NCBI GenBank assembly: GCA_017941355.1
Contig: JAGAWN010000225.1
Coordinates: 1-49,279, forward strand
DNA from: Ruminiclostridium sp.
GTDB lineage: Bacteria > Bacillota > Clostridia > Oscillospirales > Ruminococcaceae
DNA: 49,279 nt
Reading direction: 5' to 3'
A model generated the notes under the pieces. It was not told the origin of the DNA. It searched no databases and worked only from the letters and a program-made list of their open reading frames with translations. Positions 15,364 through 24,454 of this stretch are shown in pieces. A program made the position numbers and the translations under genes. Each line of letters opens with the position of its first letter. Position 1 is the first letter of the stretch.

Positions 15364-15651
15364 TTAAAGCTTGATGAACTTGCCATGCTTTTTGTCGGAG
15401 TCCTCGTCCTCGTCGCCGAGTTCCTCGTCCTCCCAGTCCGGCTCGTCATCTTCGGAATTGATGTTGTTGTTGCTTGCGATCTTGTAAGTCACTGTCTTGC
15501 GGGGCGACAGCAGCATACCGAGTACGAAGCCCGAAAGCAGAGCCACCGAGAATTCAAGCCCCAGCATCTTCTTGCTGACGGTGATCTCCTCGTCTGCCGT
15601 CTTTGAGATCTGAGTAAGTTTCTTTGAAATGATTTCCGAAATTATCTTGTT
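15364..15651 (-). CDS. Small single-pass membrane protein, YtxH-like
   Basis: A 95-residue protein with a charged N-terminal helix, one hydrophobic segment around residues 33-48 (LEFSVALLSGFVLGMLLSP) and a strongly acidic C-terminus (EDDEPDWEDEELGDEDEDSD). The transmembrane-then-SPRK pattern resembles small YtxH-type proteins, but I do not identify a function. The start at 15651 follows aggagg; it lies between rdgB and yhbY in the same operon. Confidence 0.7.
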   Translation of the reverse strand, partial: NKIISEIISKKLTQISKTADEEITVSKKMLGLEFSVALLSGFVLGMLLSPRKTVTYKIASNNNINSEDDEPDWEDEELGDEDEDSDKKHGKFIKL

Positions 15652-15673
15652 CATCTGAGTTTCCTCCTGAGTA

Positions 15674-16264
15674 TTATTTGTTTGCGTCTGCAAGTATTTC
15701 CGTAAGCTGCCTTATAGCGGAAGCACGGTGGCTTATGCGGTTCTTTTCCTCTGCCGGCAGCATTGCCACGCTCGTATCCTCATCTACCATGAAGATCGGG
15801 TCATAGCCGAAGCCGTTGTGACCGAGGGGTTCCGTACCGATAAAGCCTTCGAGTGTACCGCGGACGCTGTATTCGGTGTCGTCGTCGAGTATGCAGTAGA
15901 TCGAGCAGACGAACCGCGCGGTCCTCATGCTCATATCCACGCCGTCAAGTTCATCGAGTATCTTCTGCACCCGCTGTTCGTCGGTGGCATTCTCGCCGGC
16001 GTACCGTGCGGAGTAGATACCGGGCGCTCCGCCGAGAAAATCCACTTCCAGTCCGCTGTCGTCGGCTATGACCGGGCAGTGACATATCTCATACACAGCC
16101 GCTGCTTTCTTGTGCGCGTTTTCCGCGAAAGTCTCGCCGTCCTCAACGACTTCGATCTCGATCCCCGCGTCTTTCAGCGACACAGGCTCATAACCGAGCG
16201 GTTCCAGCATTTCTTTTATCTCGCGTACTTTACCTTGATTGTTAGTTGCAATTACAAGTTTCAT
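15674..16264 (-). CDS. rdgB: XTP/dITP pyrophosphatase (RdgB/HAM1)
   Basis: A 196-residue house-cleaning enzyme that hydrolyses dITP, XTP and similar non-canonical nucleoside triphosphates. It carries VIATNNQGKVREIKEML at the N-terminus, the catalytic region VIADDSGLEVDFLGGAPGIY, SARYAGENATDEQ, and HNGFGYDPIFMV and SHRASAIRQL near the C-terminus. Its ATG overlaps the ftsY stop by 4 bases. Length is normal. Confidence 0.96.
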   Translation of the reverse strand: MKLVIATNNQGKVREIKEMLEPLGYEPVSLKDAGIEIEVVEDGETFAENAHKKAAAVYEICHCPVIADDSGLEVDFLGGAPGIYSARYAGENATDEQRVQKILDELDGVDMSMRTARFVCSIYCILDDDTEYSVRGTLEGFIGTEPLGHNGFGYDPIFMVDEDTSVAMLPAEEKNRISHRASAIRQLTEILADANK

Positions 16265-17211
16265 TCTTCTTCGCTATCCTCGTTATCATCATCTTTTTTC
16301 CCGTCGTCGGCAAACAGGATCTCTGCGTAATCCTCGGGAATGAAGTTCTGCAGATCGTCTATCTTTTCGCCCACTCCGACAAGCTTTACCGGGATCCCGA
16401 GTTCGTCCTTTATCGGCAGTATTATACCGCCTTTTGCGGTCCCGTCCAGTTTGGTCAGCACGATACCGGTAATGTCGCAGACTTCCTTGAAGAGCCTTGC
16501 CTGATTGACCGCGTTCTGACCAGTGGTAGCATCAAGCACAAGCAGCGTTTCCAGCGAGCAGTCGGGAAGCTGCCGGTTCACGATGTTCGAGATCTTTTTC
16601 AGCTCGTCCATGAGGTTTTTCTTGTTGTGAAGTCTGCCTGACGTGTCGATAATGAGTACGTCCGCGTTTCTTGCTTTGGCTGCGGTGCAGGCATCGAACA
16701 CCACGGAAGCGGGATCGCTGCCCTCAGCGTGCTTTATGATATCGACGCCTGCCCGGTCTGTCCAGACGTTCAGCTGGTCGATAGCGGCAGCGCGGAATGT
16801 ATCTGCTGCCGCAACGATAACGCGCTTTCCGTCGCGTTTCAGGTTTGCAGCGAGTTTTCCGATAGTGGTGGTCTTGCCCGCGCCGTTCACGCCGATCACG
16901 AGTATGGCGGAGGGCTTTGTTTCCAGCATCAGCGAGTTATCGCCCCGCAGCATATCCGCGACTATCCCTTTGAGCAGTCCTTTCACAGCGTTCGTTTCGG
17001 TAGTGCCTGTGCGCTTCACCTCGGCGCGCAGACGTGTGCAGATATTCTCTGCCGTGACCGCGCCGATGTCGGACATTATAAGTGTTTCTTCCAGTTCGTC
17101 GAAAAAGTCCTCGTCGATCTTCGTGAACGAGTTCACAAGAGTGTTGACCTTTGCGACAAAGCTGTCCTTTGTCTTTTTTAGACCTTCTTTAAGCTTGTCA
17201 AAAAATCCCAT
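16261..17211 (-). CDS. ftsY: Signal recognition particle receptor FtsY
   Basis: A 316-residue SRP GTPase that docks the SRP-ribosome complex at the membrane for co-translational insertion. It has a short N domain, then the G domain motifs GVNGAGKTTTIGKLAANL (G1), DTFRAAAIDQL, DTSGRLHNKKNLMDEL (G3) and TKLDGTAKGG (G4). Unlike E. coli FtsY there is no long acidic N-terminal A domain; instead the C-terminus is acidic (DDGKKDDDNEDSEEE). The start follows aaagga. It lies 101 bases after smc, as in many Firmicutes. Confidence 0.97.
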   Translation of the reverse strand: MGFFDKLKEGLKKTKDSFVAKVNTLVNSFTKIDEDFFDELEETLIMSDIGAVTAENICTRLRAEVKRTGTTETNAVKGLLKGIVADMLRGDNSLMLETKPSAILVIGVNGAGKTTTIGKLAANLKRDGKRVIVAAADTFRAAAIDQLNVWTDRAGVDIIKHAEGSDPASVVFDACTAAKARNADVLIIDTSGRLHNKKNLMDELKKISNIVNRQLPDCSLETLLVLDATTGQNAVNQARLFKEVCDITGIVLTKLDGTAKGGIILPIKDELGIPVKLVGVGEKIDDLQNFIPEDYAEILFADDGKKDDDNEDSEEE

Positions 17212-17312
17212 TGGCTGTCCTTTCTGAGAGTGTGTTCCGAGAATGTGGCTCTGCCCTGTCTCTGCGCTGTATAGCCCTGAGCAACGTGTACAGCGGGTGT
17301 CATGATTCTTTA

Positions 17313-20300
17313 TCAGTCTAAGTCAAGTTCCATGTCGTCGATAAGTTCCTGATGAATGAGTCTCGAAACGCCCTTTTCCTGCATGAAAACGCCGTACAGC
17401 ACATCGCAGCCCTCGATCGTTCCGCGCCTGTGGGTGATTATCATAAGCTGCGTTTTGGTGCAGAAGCGTTTGAGGTAGGTGACATACTTCACAACGTTTA
17501 TCTCGTCCAGCGCCGCATCGACTTCGTCCAGCATACAGAACGGGGTAGGGCGGTGCTGCAGTATCGCAAGGTATATTGTGATAGCCACCATTGTCTGCTC
17601 ACCGCCGGAGAGGGAGATGAGGTTCTTTATCAGCTTTCCGGGCGGGGCTGCGTATATCTCTATCCCGCTTTCAAGAACGTTCTCCGGGTCAATCAGTTCG
17701 AGGTGCGCTTCACCTCCGCCGAATATCTCGCGGAATATCGAGCTGAACTGCTTGTTTATCTCGTTGAAGCTTGACAGGAACCGCGCCTTGATGTCGGCGG
17801 TGAGGTTGTTTATCAGCTTTTCCAGTTCGTCCCTGGACTTCTCCACATCTCGCAGCTGCACGGAGAGTGCGTCATACTGTGACTTGATCTCCTCGTATTC
17901 CTCAATGGCGGCAAAGTTTATGCTGCCGAGAGCCGAGATCTGCCTGCGCAGATCCTGCAAACCGCGTCTTGCGGCATCGAGATCGTCGATCTTCTCAGCG
18001 AGCGCCTTGGCTTCGCTGACCGTCATGTTGTACTTATCCCAGAGTGAAATGCGCAGCTTGTCATTTTCGCGTTCGACTGCGGTTTTCTTCTCTGTTGCGG
18101 CAGCAAGTGCGTTTGAGAACTTCTCCTTGTCGGAGCTTTTCTCCCGTACTTCTTTTGCAAGCTCGCTTATGCGCTTTTCACAGTCGTTCTCCTTGCGGAT
18201 AAGTTCGTTTATCGCGTTTCCGGTCTCACCGTATCGCTTGTTTGCTTCTTCTATGTCTTTCTTTTTGGTTTCGATCTCAGCCTGCAGTTCACGGGTCGAG
18301 GCGTTCACTTCCTCGGTTTCCCTGTCAAAGCGTTCTCCGCTTCCCGCGGCAGCGTCCCTTGCGCGCTCGACCTCGGTTTTCTGCGCAAGAATGGTTTTGA
18401 CTTCATTCTCCGCGTTCAGCCGCGCAATATTCGTTTCCGAGATCTTGTCGGAGATCTCGGCTCTCGCTGTGTTCGCCTTTTCCAGCTTTTCGCCAGCGGC
18501 TTTCATTTTTTCTTCGTTCTGCGCTATCTGTTTTGACAGTTTATCCACAGTCCCGCGGGAGGAAACTATAAGCTCCTCCTGCTCCTTGATCTGCTTTCTG
18601 CTCTTTGCGATAAGAACTTCCGCGTTGTCCTGCTGTTCCTCGGACTGCCGGATAAGGTCTTTAAGTCCGTTGATCTCGGCGTTCAGACGAGCCTCCTCGC
18701 GCTCTATCACATTCAGCCTGTCTCCGAAGCCCTCGATCTCGATCTCCATTTTCGAGACTTCAGCGGACAGCGCGGAATATTCCGCCTGCTGGGTCTTTAT
18801 CTTTTCGGAAAGTCCCGCAATATCTTTTTCGAGACTGTCTATCTCCTGCTTACGGGAGATTATACCGGAGCCTTTGTTCCTGTTTGCGCCGCCCGTCCAT
18901 GAACCTCCCGCGTTTACCACGGTACCTTCGAGGGATACGATACGGAACTTGTGACCGAATTTACGGGCAATGCGTCCGGCGGTGTTCTTGTCATCCACGA
19001 TCACGGTGCGTCCCAGCAGTGACCGGATTATCTCACGGTACTTGTCATCGCACTTCACGATCTCGGAAGCGATACCCTCGTAGCCGTCCTCGCCGTCAAG
19101 TCCGCTCTGTGTGAGCAGGCTGCCGCGAATGGTGGCAATGGGGTAGAATGTGGCTCTTCCGGCTTTTGTCTCTTCGAGGAAGCTTATGCAGCGCTTCGCG
19201 GCTTCGTCGGTATCGACGATGATGTTCTGCATCGCGTTGCCGAGCGCAGTCTCGATCGCCAGCGCGTATCTCGGCTCCACCGACATGACCTCGCTTACGG
19301 TGCCGTGAACGCCGCCTATCCGTCCGGCGCGCTTTGCGGACATTACCGCCTTGACGCTCTCGAAGTAGCCCACCATGTTCTTTTCAACGTCCGACAGTGC
19401 TTCCAGCTTCTGGCGCTTGCTGTCGAAGCTGTACCGCATCTGTTCATACGCGGTGCGGCTCTCGGTAAGCTTTGCGTTCTTGTTGTCATATAGTTTTCTG
19501 TAGCCGCTCAGCTTGTTTTCCAGTTCGGCTTTCTCTTCGCCGAGGGCTTCCAGTTCTTCGTTCAGATGTCTGCGTCTTGCTCTGTGTTCCTCGGCAGCTT
19601 TCTCGCGGTCATCAATGCTCTGTGAATCGGTTTCGAGACGTTCCTCGATATCTGCTTTGGTTTTCTCTGCCTGCTGGAGCGTGAGTCTTGCTTCGGTAAG
19701 CTTTGCGTAAAGTACGCCCGTTTCGCTGTCGAGAGCCTTGTATTCCCCGTCAAGTTCCTTGTCCGTCTCATCTGCGGAATCAAGGCTGGTTTTCAGTTTT
19801 TCGATGTCCTCCGAGAGCTTCTCTGCTTCACGCCGCTTAGCTTCGGCGTTCTTTTCAAGTCCCGCTATCTGCGCGGAGAATTCCCCTGCGCTGCGCTTGC
19901 TTTCCTCGCGGCGCTTCTCTATATCGGCAATGCGCTCGGCATTGTGCTTTATCTCGTTTTCAAGGACAGCTATCTGCTTGTCAGCCTCGGCGATCTCATC
20001 GCGGACACTTTCCGAACTTCTGCGCAGGTCATCGAGCTGTGCGGCGTACTGACTTTTCTTTATGGAGAGCGATTCGCTCTGCTGTTCGAGTTCGTTTATC
20101 TCGCGGTCAAAATGCTCGCACTGCCCCTGGTTTTCGAGAACAGAGTTGTCTATCTCTGTCATGTCGCGTTCGATCTTTTCAAGTTCCGCAGTTGTGACCG
20201 AGATCTCGATGTTTTTCTCCCGCTCGATAAGCCCCTTGGCTTTGATCGCTTTCTCCGACTGCCTTTGCAGCACCGGGACACGCTCCGCCAGCGCAGTCTC

Positions 20301-20882
20301 GGTATCTTTCAGGCGCAGGTAGTTGGCTTCCGCGCGTGAAAGCTCGCGTTCGGCATCGGCTTTCTGATGCAGGAATTTTGAAACACCCGCAGCCTCCTCA
20401 AATATCTCGCGGCGCTGACTGCCCTTTGCGTTTACGATCTCCGCAACACGTCCCTGTCCGATTATCGAGTAGCCCTCGCGTCCGAGACCGGTACCCATGA
20501 GCAGCTCCTGGATATCTTTCAGCCTGCATTTCTCGCCGTTTATAAGGTACTCGCTCTCGCCGGTGCGGTAAAGCTTACGCGCGATAACCACCTCGTCATT
20601 GTCAACATTCAGAGCCCGGTCGGTGTTGTCGATCGTGAGTGCAACTTTCGCAAATCCCATCTGCTTGCGGGTGACAGTCCCGTGGAAGATAACGTCCTCC
20701 ATCTTGTCGCCGCGCAGGGTCTTTGCACCCTGCTCACCCATGACCCACCGCAGAGCGTCGCTTATGTTGCTCTTTCCGTTGCCGTTGCTTCCGACTACCG
20801 CGGTCATCTTTGTGTCGAAATCCAGCACAGTCTTGTCGGCAAAGGACTTGAAGCCTTGTATTTCCAGTGTTTTAAAGTGCAT
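17313..20882 (-). CDS. smc: Chromosome partition protein SMC
   Basis: A 1189-residue SMC ATPase that organises and segregates the chromosome with ScpA and ScpB (not in the window). The N-terminal head has the Walker A motif GSNGNGKSNISDALRW near residue 32. Long coiled coils flank a hinge domain at about residues 520-670 (GGVHGTVSEVMSVEPRYAL). The C-terminal head has the signature LSGGEQTMVAITIYLA and Walker B FCMLDEVDAALDE. Length is normal. Its start overlaps the end of the Elp3-like gene by 11 bases, and ftsY follows. Confidence 0.98.
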   Translation of the reverse strand: MHFKTLEIQGFKSFADKTVLDFDTKMTAVVGSNGNGKSNISDALRWVMGEQGAKTLRGDKMEDVIFHGTVTRKQMGFAKVALTIDNTDRALNVDNDEVVIARKLYRTGESEYLINGEKCRLKDIQELLMGTGLGREGYSIIGQGRVAEIVNAKGSQRREIFEEAAGVSKFLHQKADAERELSRAEANYLRLKDTETALAERVPVLQRQSEKAIKAKGLIEREKNIEISVTTAELEKIERDMTEIDNSVLENQGQCEHFDREINELEQQSESLSIKKSQYAAQLDDLRRSSESVRDEIAEADKQIAVLENEIKHNAERIADIEKRREESKRSAGEFSAQIAGLEKNAEAKRREAEKLSEDIEKLKTSLDSADETDKELDGEYKALDSETGVLYAKLTEARLTLQQAEKTKADIEERLETDSQSIDDREKAAEEHRARRRHLNEELEALGEEKAELENKLSGYRKLYDNKNAKLTESRTAYEQMRYSFDSKRQKLEALSDVEKNMVGYFESVKAVMSAKRAGRIGGVHGTVSEVMSVEPRYALAIETALGNAMQNIIVDTDEAAKRCISFLEETKAGRATFYPIATIRGSLLTQSGLDGEDGYEGIASEIVKCDDKYREIIRSLLGRTVIVDDKNTAGRIARKFGHKFRIVSLEGTVVNAGGSWTGGANRNKGSGIISRKQEIDSLEKDIAGLSEKIKTQQAEYSALSAEVSKMEIEIEGFGDRLNVIEREEARLNAEINGLKDLIRQSEEQQDNAEVLIAKSRKQIKEQEELIVSSRGTVDKLSKQIAQNEEKMKAAGEKLEKANTARAEISDKISETNIARLNAENEVKTILAQKTEVERARDAAAGSGERFDRETEEVNASTRELQAEIETKKKDIEEANKRYGETGNAINELIRKENDCEKRISELAKEVREKSSDKEKFSNALAAATEKKTAVERENDKLRISLWDKYNMTVSEAKALAEKIDDLDAARRGLQDLRRQISALGSINFAAIEEYEEIKSQYDALSVQLRDVEKSRDELEKLINNLTADIKARFLSSFNEINKQFSSIFREIFGGGEAHLELIDPENVLESGIEIYAAPPGKLIKNLISLSGGEQTMVAITIYLAILQHRPTPFCMLDEVDAALDEINVVKYVTYLKRFCTKTQLMIITHRRGTIEGCDVLYGVFMQEKGVSRLIHQELIDDMELDLD

Positions 20883-21870
20883 TTTCTATCCTTAGTCTTG
20901 TTCCGTTCTCTTGTTTTATGGTAAAGTCAAACCCCAGTCTGTGAAGCTTTTCTTTGTTCGCTCTCTTCTGACCGACGATCCTGCTAATGTTTGAGGAGTC
21001 GGTATATACCGTGAATCTGTGGCTGCCGAGCTGTTCCATGCGGGATTTCATTTCGTTGAAGAATATCCGGCTCTCGACTATCTCACGCAGCGCCGGGTGA
21101 TACACTCCCCCCAGCATCTTCTCCTCCACATCGCGGCTTGCGTGCAGTCCAAGCCGTATTACGGGGATACCTGCCGCGTCAAACAATGTAAGCAGTTCCG
21201 CGCACAGTTCCACAGTCTCATCGAATGTGAACGTGGTGTACTCTCCGCGTTTGTACAGTTCCCCAAGCCGCGTTCCGCCAAGTATCACGGTAGGGTAAAT
21301 GCGCACGGTATCGGCTTTCAGTTCAACGAACCGTCGGGCGGTGTCAATGCAGTATTCCTGCTTGTCGCCGTAAAGCCCGGTCATCATCTGAAGTCCGAGT
21401 GACAGACCTCTGCGCTTAATCAGTTCAGCCGCGCGTTCCACATCTTCCGCGGAATGTCCTCGCTCATTTAGACGAAGAACATCGTTGTTCATGCTCTGCG
21501 CGCCAAGCTCCACTGCCGTCATTCCGCAGCCGCAGAGAATATCGAGGATCTCCTCGTCTATGAAATCAGGGCGGGTAGAGCAGCGGATCCCTGTGTAAAC
21601 ATCGGGAGCATTGTTTACTGCGTCCCGTGCCGCTTCAAGCAGCGACTTCATGTAATCCCGGTCTATCCCGGTGAAGCTGCCGCCGAAAAAAGCGATCTCC
21701 GCTGTCATTCCCCGTTCCCGCAGAACGGGAAGCTGTTCGTTCAGCACGTTTCGTACATCTGCGGCAGACGGCGCTTTTGTCTCGCCGCTTATCGTTCTCT
21801 GATCGCAGAATGTGCAGCGGTGAGGGCAGCCGATATGCGGCACGAACACGGAGATATTAGTCTGTTTCAT
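20872..21870 (-). CDS. Elp3-like radical SAM protein
   Basis: A 332-residue radical SAM protein with the cluster motif CPHRCTFC near residue 15, then FFGGSFTGID (SAM-binding glycines), RCSTRPDFID, ELGAQSMNND and GLSLGLQMMTGLYGD. It matches the radical SAM half of elongator protein 3 without the acetyltransferase domain, a type common in Clostridia between rnc and smc. The substrate is unknown; a tRNA-modification role by analogy would be inference. The start lies inside rnc (14-base overlap) and the end inside smc. Confidence 0.9.
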   Translation of the reverse strand: MKQTNISVFVPHIGCPHRCTFCDQRTISGETKAPSAADVRNVLNEQLPVLRERGMTAEIAFFGGSFTGIDRDYMKSLLEAARDAVNNAPDVYTGIRCSTRPDFIDEEILDILCGCGMTAVELGAQSMNNDVLRLNERGHSAEDVERAAELIKRRGLSLGLQMMTGLYGDKQEYCIDTARRFVELKADTVRIYPTVILGGTRLGELYKRGEYTTFTFDETVELCAELLTLFDAAGIPVIRLGLHASRDVEEKMLGGVYHPALREIVESRIFFNEMKSRMEQLGSHRFTVYTDSSNISRIVGQKRANKEKLHRLGFDFTIKQENGTRLRIENAL

Positions 21871-22537
21871 AACCCATAAGGCTCAGAGCCTCTTTCGCGG
21901 CAGCCTGTTCGGCTTCTTTCTTGCTGAATCCGCTGCCGGAGCCTATCACCTGACCGTTCAGCAGCACATCAGCCGTGAACTGCCTGTGATGAGCGGCACC
22001 CTGTTCGCCGGATATCCTGTATTCTATGACCTCTTCGGGGTTCTGCTGTATCACTTCCTGCAAAAAGGTCTTGTAATCGCTCATAAGGATCTTCAGCTTT
22101 GAACTGTTGAGAGATTCCGCCGAGGGCAGGAATCCCACCACGAATTCCCGCGCCTTTTCAAAACCGCCGTCCAGGTAGATCGCGGCGATAAGCGCCTCGA
22201 AAGCGTCCGCGAGTATGGATTTCCTGTCGCGCCCGCCTGTGCTTTCCTCGCCCTTTCCGAGCTTTATGTAACTTCCGAGATCTATTCGTTTTGCGAACTT
22301 GTACAGCGTTTCCTCGCATACAAGCTTGGCGCGTATCTTTGTAAGCATACCCTCCGGCACGTTGAGCTGCGTGAACAGGTACATCGAAACTACCAGCGAT
22401 AACACACTGTCACCGAGAAATTCAAGTCTCTCGTTGCTGTTCTGCTTTCCGTTGACGTAGGAAGAGTGAGTGAGCGCCTTTTCGAGATAAGAGCTGTTTT
22501 CAAATCTGTACCCTATGTTCTTTTCAAATGGGATCAA
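21857..22537 (-). CDS. rnc: Ribonuclease III
   Basis: A 226-residue double-strand-specific endoribonuclease that processes rRNA precursors and structured RNAs. The catalytic signature NERLEFLGDSVLSLVVS is at about residues 35-51, with the second acidic cluster in ADAFEALIAAIYLDGG. A C-terminal double-stranded RNA-binding domain follows (DYKTFLQEVIQQNPEEVI through KKEAEQAAAKEAL). The start is TTG at 22537, overlapping the plsX stop (TTGA), with aaaggag upstream. The smc cluster lies downstream. Confidence 0.97.
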   Translation of the reverse strand: MIPFEKNIGYRFENSSYLEKALTHSSYVNGKQNSNERLEFLGDSVLSLVVSMYLFTQLNVPEGMLTKIRAKLVCEETLYKFAKRIDLGSYIKLGKGEESTGGRDRKSILADAFEALIAAIYLDGGFEKAREFVVGFLPSAESLNSSKLKILMSDYKTFLQEVIQQNPEEVIEYRISGEQGAAHHRQFTADVLLNGQVIGSGSGFSKKEAEQAAAKEALSLMGYETD

Positions 22538-23544
22538 TTTGTATCTCCTTTGTAATCTGCCAGCGCTGCCGCTATCTTGCCGATCACGTCCTGCTCCGCG
22601 AAATCGTTCGCCTGACGGATAGCGTTCTTGAACGCAAGCGCGTCGCTGCTGCCGTGTGCCTTTATTACGGGCTTTGCCGAACCGAGAAGCGGCGAACCTC
22701 CCACCTCGCGGTAATCCATCTGTTTCGATATCTTTTTGATGCCGCCCATTGCGAAGACGGCGCCGATCTTTGACGCTCCGCCGAAGATTGTTTCTTTCAG
22801 AGCGCGCTTCATGAACTTCCCCATGCCCTCAACGGCTTTCAGGTAGATGTTTCCGGTGAATCCGTCCGTCACTATGACATCGCAGGCACCCAGCGGCACA
22901 TCTCTCGCTTCCACATTTCCGATGAAGTTCAGCCCGGAGTTTTTCAGCAGCTCATAAGCGCCGTGTTCAAGCTCGCGCCCCTTTTCTTCCTCAGCACCGA
23001 TGTTGAGCAGTCCTACACGCGGGTTGGAAATACCCATAAGTTCTTTCATGTAGATGCTTCCCATAACGCCGAACTGCAGCAGCATCTCCGGTCTGCATTC
23101 AAGGTTTGCGCCGCCGTCGAGCAGCAGGTACTGTCCCGAGATAGACGGCATTATCGGTACCAGCGAGGGGCGCTTTACGCCCTTTATGCGTCCTGCCACC
23201 ACGGTTCCGCCGACAACGATAGCGGCAGTGCTTCCCGCGCTTACGAACGCGTCTGCCTTGCCCTCGTTCACAAGACCGAAAGCCCGCCCCATTGAGCAGT
23301 TCGCTTTTGCCTTGCGGATATCCTGCGGATTGTCCTCTATGCGGATAACGCCGTCGGCATTCTCGACCGTTATGCCCTCGGAAGATACTCCCAGAGCGGC
23401 AATGCGTTCTTTGATCTTAGCTTCGTCACCGGTCAGTATAACTTCGATGTGTCTGTCCTTGTATTCTGCGACAGCCTCAGCCGCGCCTTTTATTACTTCG
23501 TCCGGAGCGTTGTCGCCGCCGAACGCGTCAATTGCTATTCTCAA
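22534..23544 (-). CDS. plsX: Phosphate acyltransferase PlsX
   Basis: A 336-residue enzyme that converts acyl-ACP to acyl-phosphate for phospholipid synthesis. Motifs: IAIDAFGGDNAPDEVIKGA, FVSAGSTAAIVVGG, VPIMPSISGQYLLLDGGANL, VGLLNIGAEEEKG and VIVTDGFTGNIYLKAVEG. The start is TTG at 23544 with aaaaggag upstream. In many Firmicutes acpP lies between plsX and rnc; here plsX and rnc overlap directly and acpP is absent. Confidence 0.97.
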   Translation of the reverse strand: MRIAIDAFGGDNAPDEVIKGAAEAVAEYKDRHIEVILTGDEAKIKERIAALGVSSEGITVENADGVIRIEDNPQDIRKAKANCSMGRAFGLVNEGKADAFVSAGSTAAIVVGGTVVAGRIKGVKRPSLVPIMPSISGQYLLLDGGANLECRPEMLLQFGVMGSIYMKELMGISNPRVGLLNIGAEEEKGRELEHGAYELLKNSGLNFIGNVEARDVPLGACDVIVTDGFTGNIYLKAVEGMGKFMKRALKETIFGGASKIGAVFAMGGIKKISKQMDYREVGGSPLLGSAKPVIKAHGSSDALAFKNAIRQANDFAEQDVIGKIAAALADYKGDTN

Positions 23545-23616
23545 AGTAAAAACTCCTTTTTCTTTTTTCAGAGACTTCCGTTGGAACGTGACCGGTATCT
23601 CCGTTTACGTCAGCAT

Positions 23617-24396
23617 TCATACGTTTCTGCTCATTTCCCGGCAGAATATAGCCGCAGCTATGGCTGCGTTCAGCGATTCCGCGTTCTGTATGGGGATATA
23701 TATTTTCTCGTCTGCCGCGTCAATGACTTCCGCGGAAACTCCGTTGCCCTCGTTGCCTATCACGACCGCGCACTTTGCCGGGAAACGCGTGCTGTCTATG
23801 CTCACGGCGTTCCTGTCAAGCACCGAAGCATATACCTTACCGCCGCTCTCCCGGAACCGCTCAATGAACGGCGGCAGGGGAGTTACCGCAAACGGAAGTC
23901 GGAACAGGCTTCCCATGGCGCCGCGTACAACTTTCGGTGAATACACGTCCGCACATTCCGGCGAGAGAATGACTCCGCCTATGCCCAGAGCATCGCAGGT
24001 CCTCAGAATAGTCCCTATGTTGCCGGTGTCCTGCAATCCGTCCAGCAGAATAAACCTGCCGTTTTCAATTGTACACATTTCTGCGGATTTGTCAAGCATC
24101 TGCGCGGTCATAAACATACCCTGCGGCGATTTTGTGTCGGAAATATACGAACCGAGATCGTCTGTAATGATGTACGGTTCGCATACGGAGCAGATAAGCT
24201 CATAAACCCCGCTGTATTTCTTCGCGGCGGTCTCGGTCACAAAAGCCGAATTGATCGTCAGCCCCGCACGGACAGCCTCTTCGCACAGACGTACACCCTC
24301 TATGCAGAAAAGATGCTGTTCCTCACGGGCGCGGCGTTCGCGGTCAAGTTCGCGGAATGTCATCACCGCCGGATTTTTTCTTGACGAAATAACCAT
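23617..24396 (-). CDS. TrmH/SpoU-family RNA 2'-O-methyltransferase
   Basis: A 259-residue SPOUT methyltransferase. An N-terminal L30e-like substrate-binding domain (FCIEGVRLCEEAVRAG) is followed by the knotted catalytic domain with motif 1 LQDTGNIGTILRTCDALGI, motif 2 VVIGNEGNGVSAEVI and motif 3 IPIQNAESLNAAIAAAI. This pattern is typical of rRNA guanosine or uridine methyltransferases (RlmB/TsnR-like); the exact target is not evident. Its start region overlaps the -35 box of the divergent promoter at 24397-24402. plsX starts 72 bases downstream. Confidence 0.92.
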   Translation of the reverse strand: MVISSRKNPAVMTFRELDRERRAREEQHLFCIEGVRLCEEAVRAGLTINSAFVTETAAKKYSGVYELICSVCEPYIITDDLGSYISDTKSPQGMFMTAQMLDKSAEMCTIENGRFILLDGLQDTGNIGTILRTCDALGIGGVILSPECADVYSPKVVRGAMGSLFRLPFAVTPLPPFIERFRESGGKVYASVLDRNAVSIDSTRFPAKCAVVIGNEGNGVSAEVIDAADEKIYIPIQNAESLNAAIAAAIFCREMSRNV

Positions 24397-24425
24397 TTGA
24401 CAATGAACCTCAGATGTGATAAAAT
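24397..24425 (+). promoter_or_regulatory. Promoter of the unknown membrane protein gene
   Basis: ttgaca (24397-24402), a 17-base spacer and taaaat (24420-24425). It abuts the start codon of the divergent methyltransferase gene. Transcription would begin near 24432, which rules out the longer reading frame starting at 24416. Confidence 0.8.
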
Positions 24426-24454
24426 GTTTGCATAAAACAAAAGCTGGTGATGAT

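Noticed and set aside
17479-18954. Long plus-strand open frame antisense to smc (491 residues)
   Set aside because: It lies inside smc, is Ser/Arg-rich without domain motifs and has no ribosome binding site; it is a shadow frame.
23054-24205. Plus-strand frame of 383 residues across plsX and the TrmH gene
   Set aside because: It spans two well-supported minus-strand genes and has no recognisable protein features.
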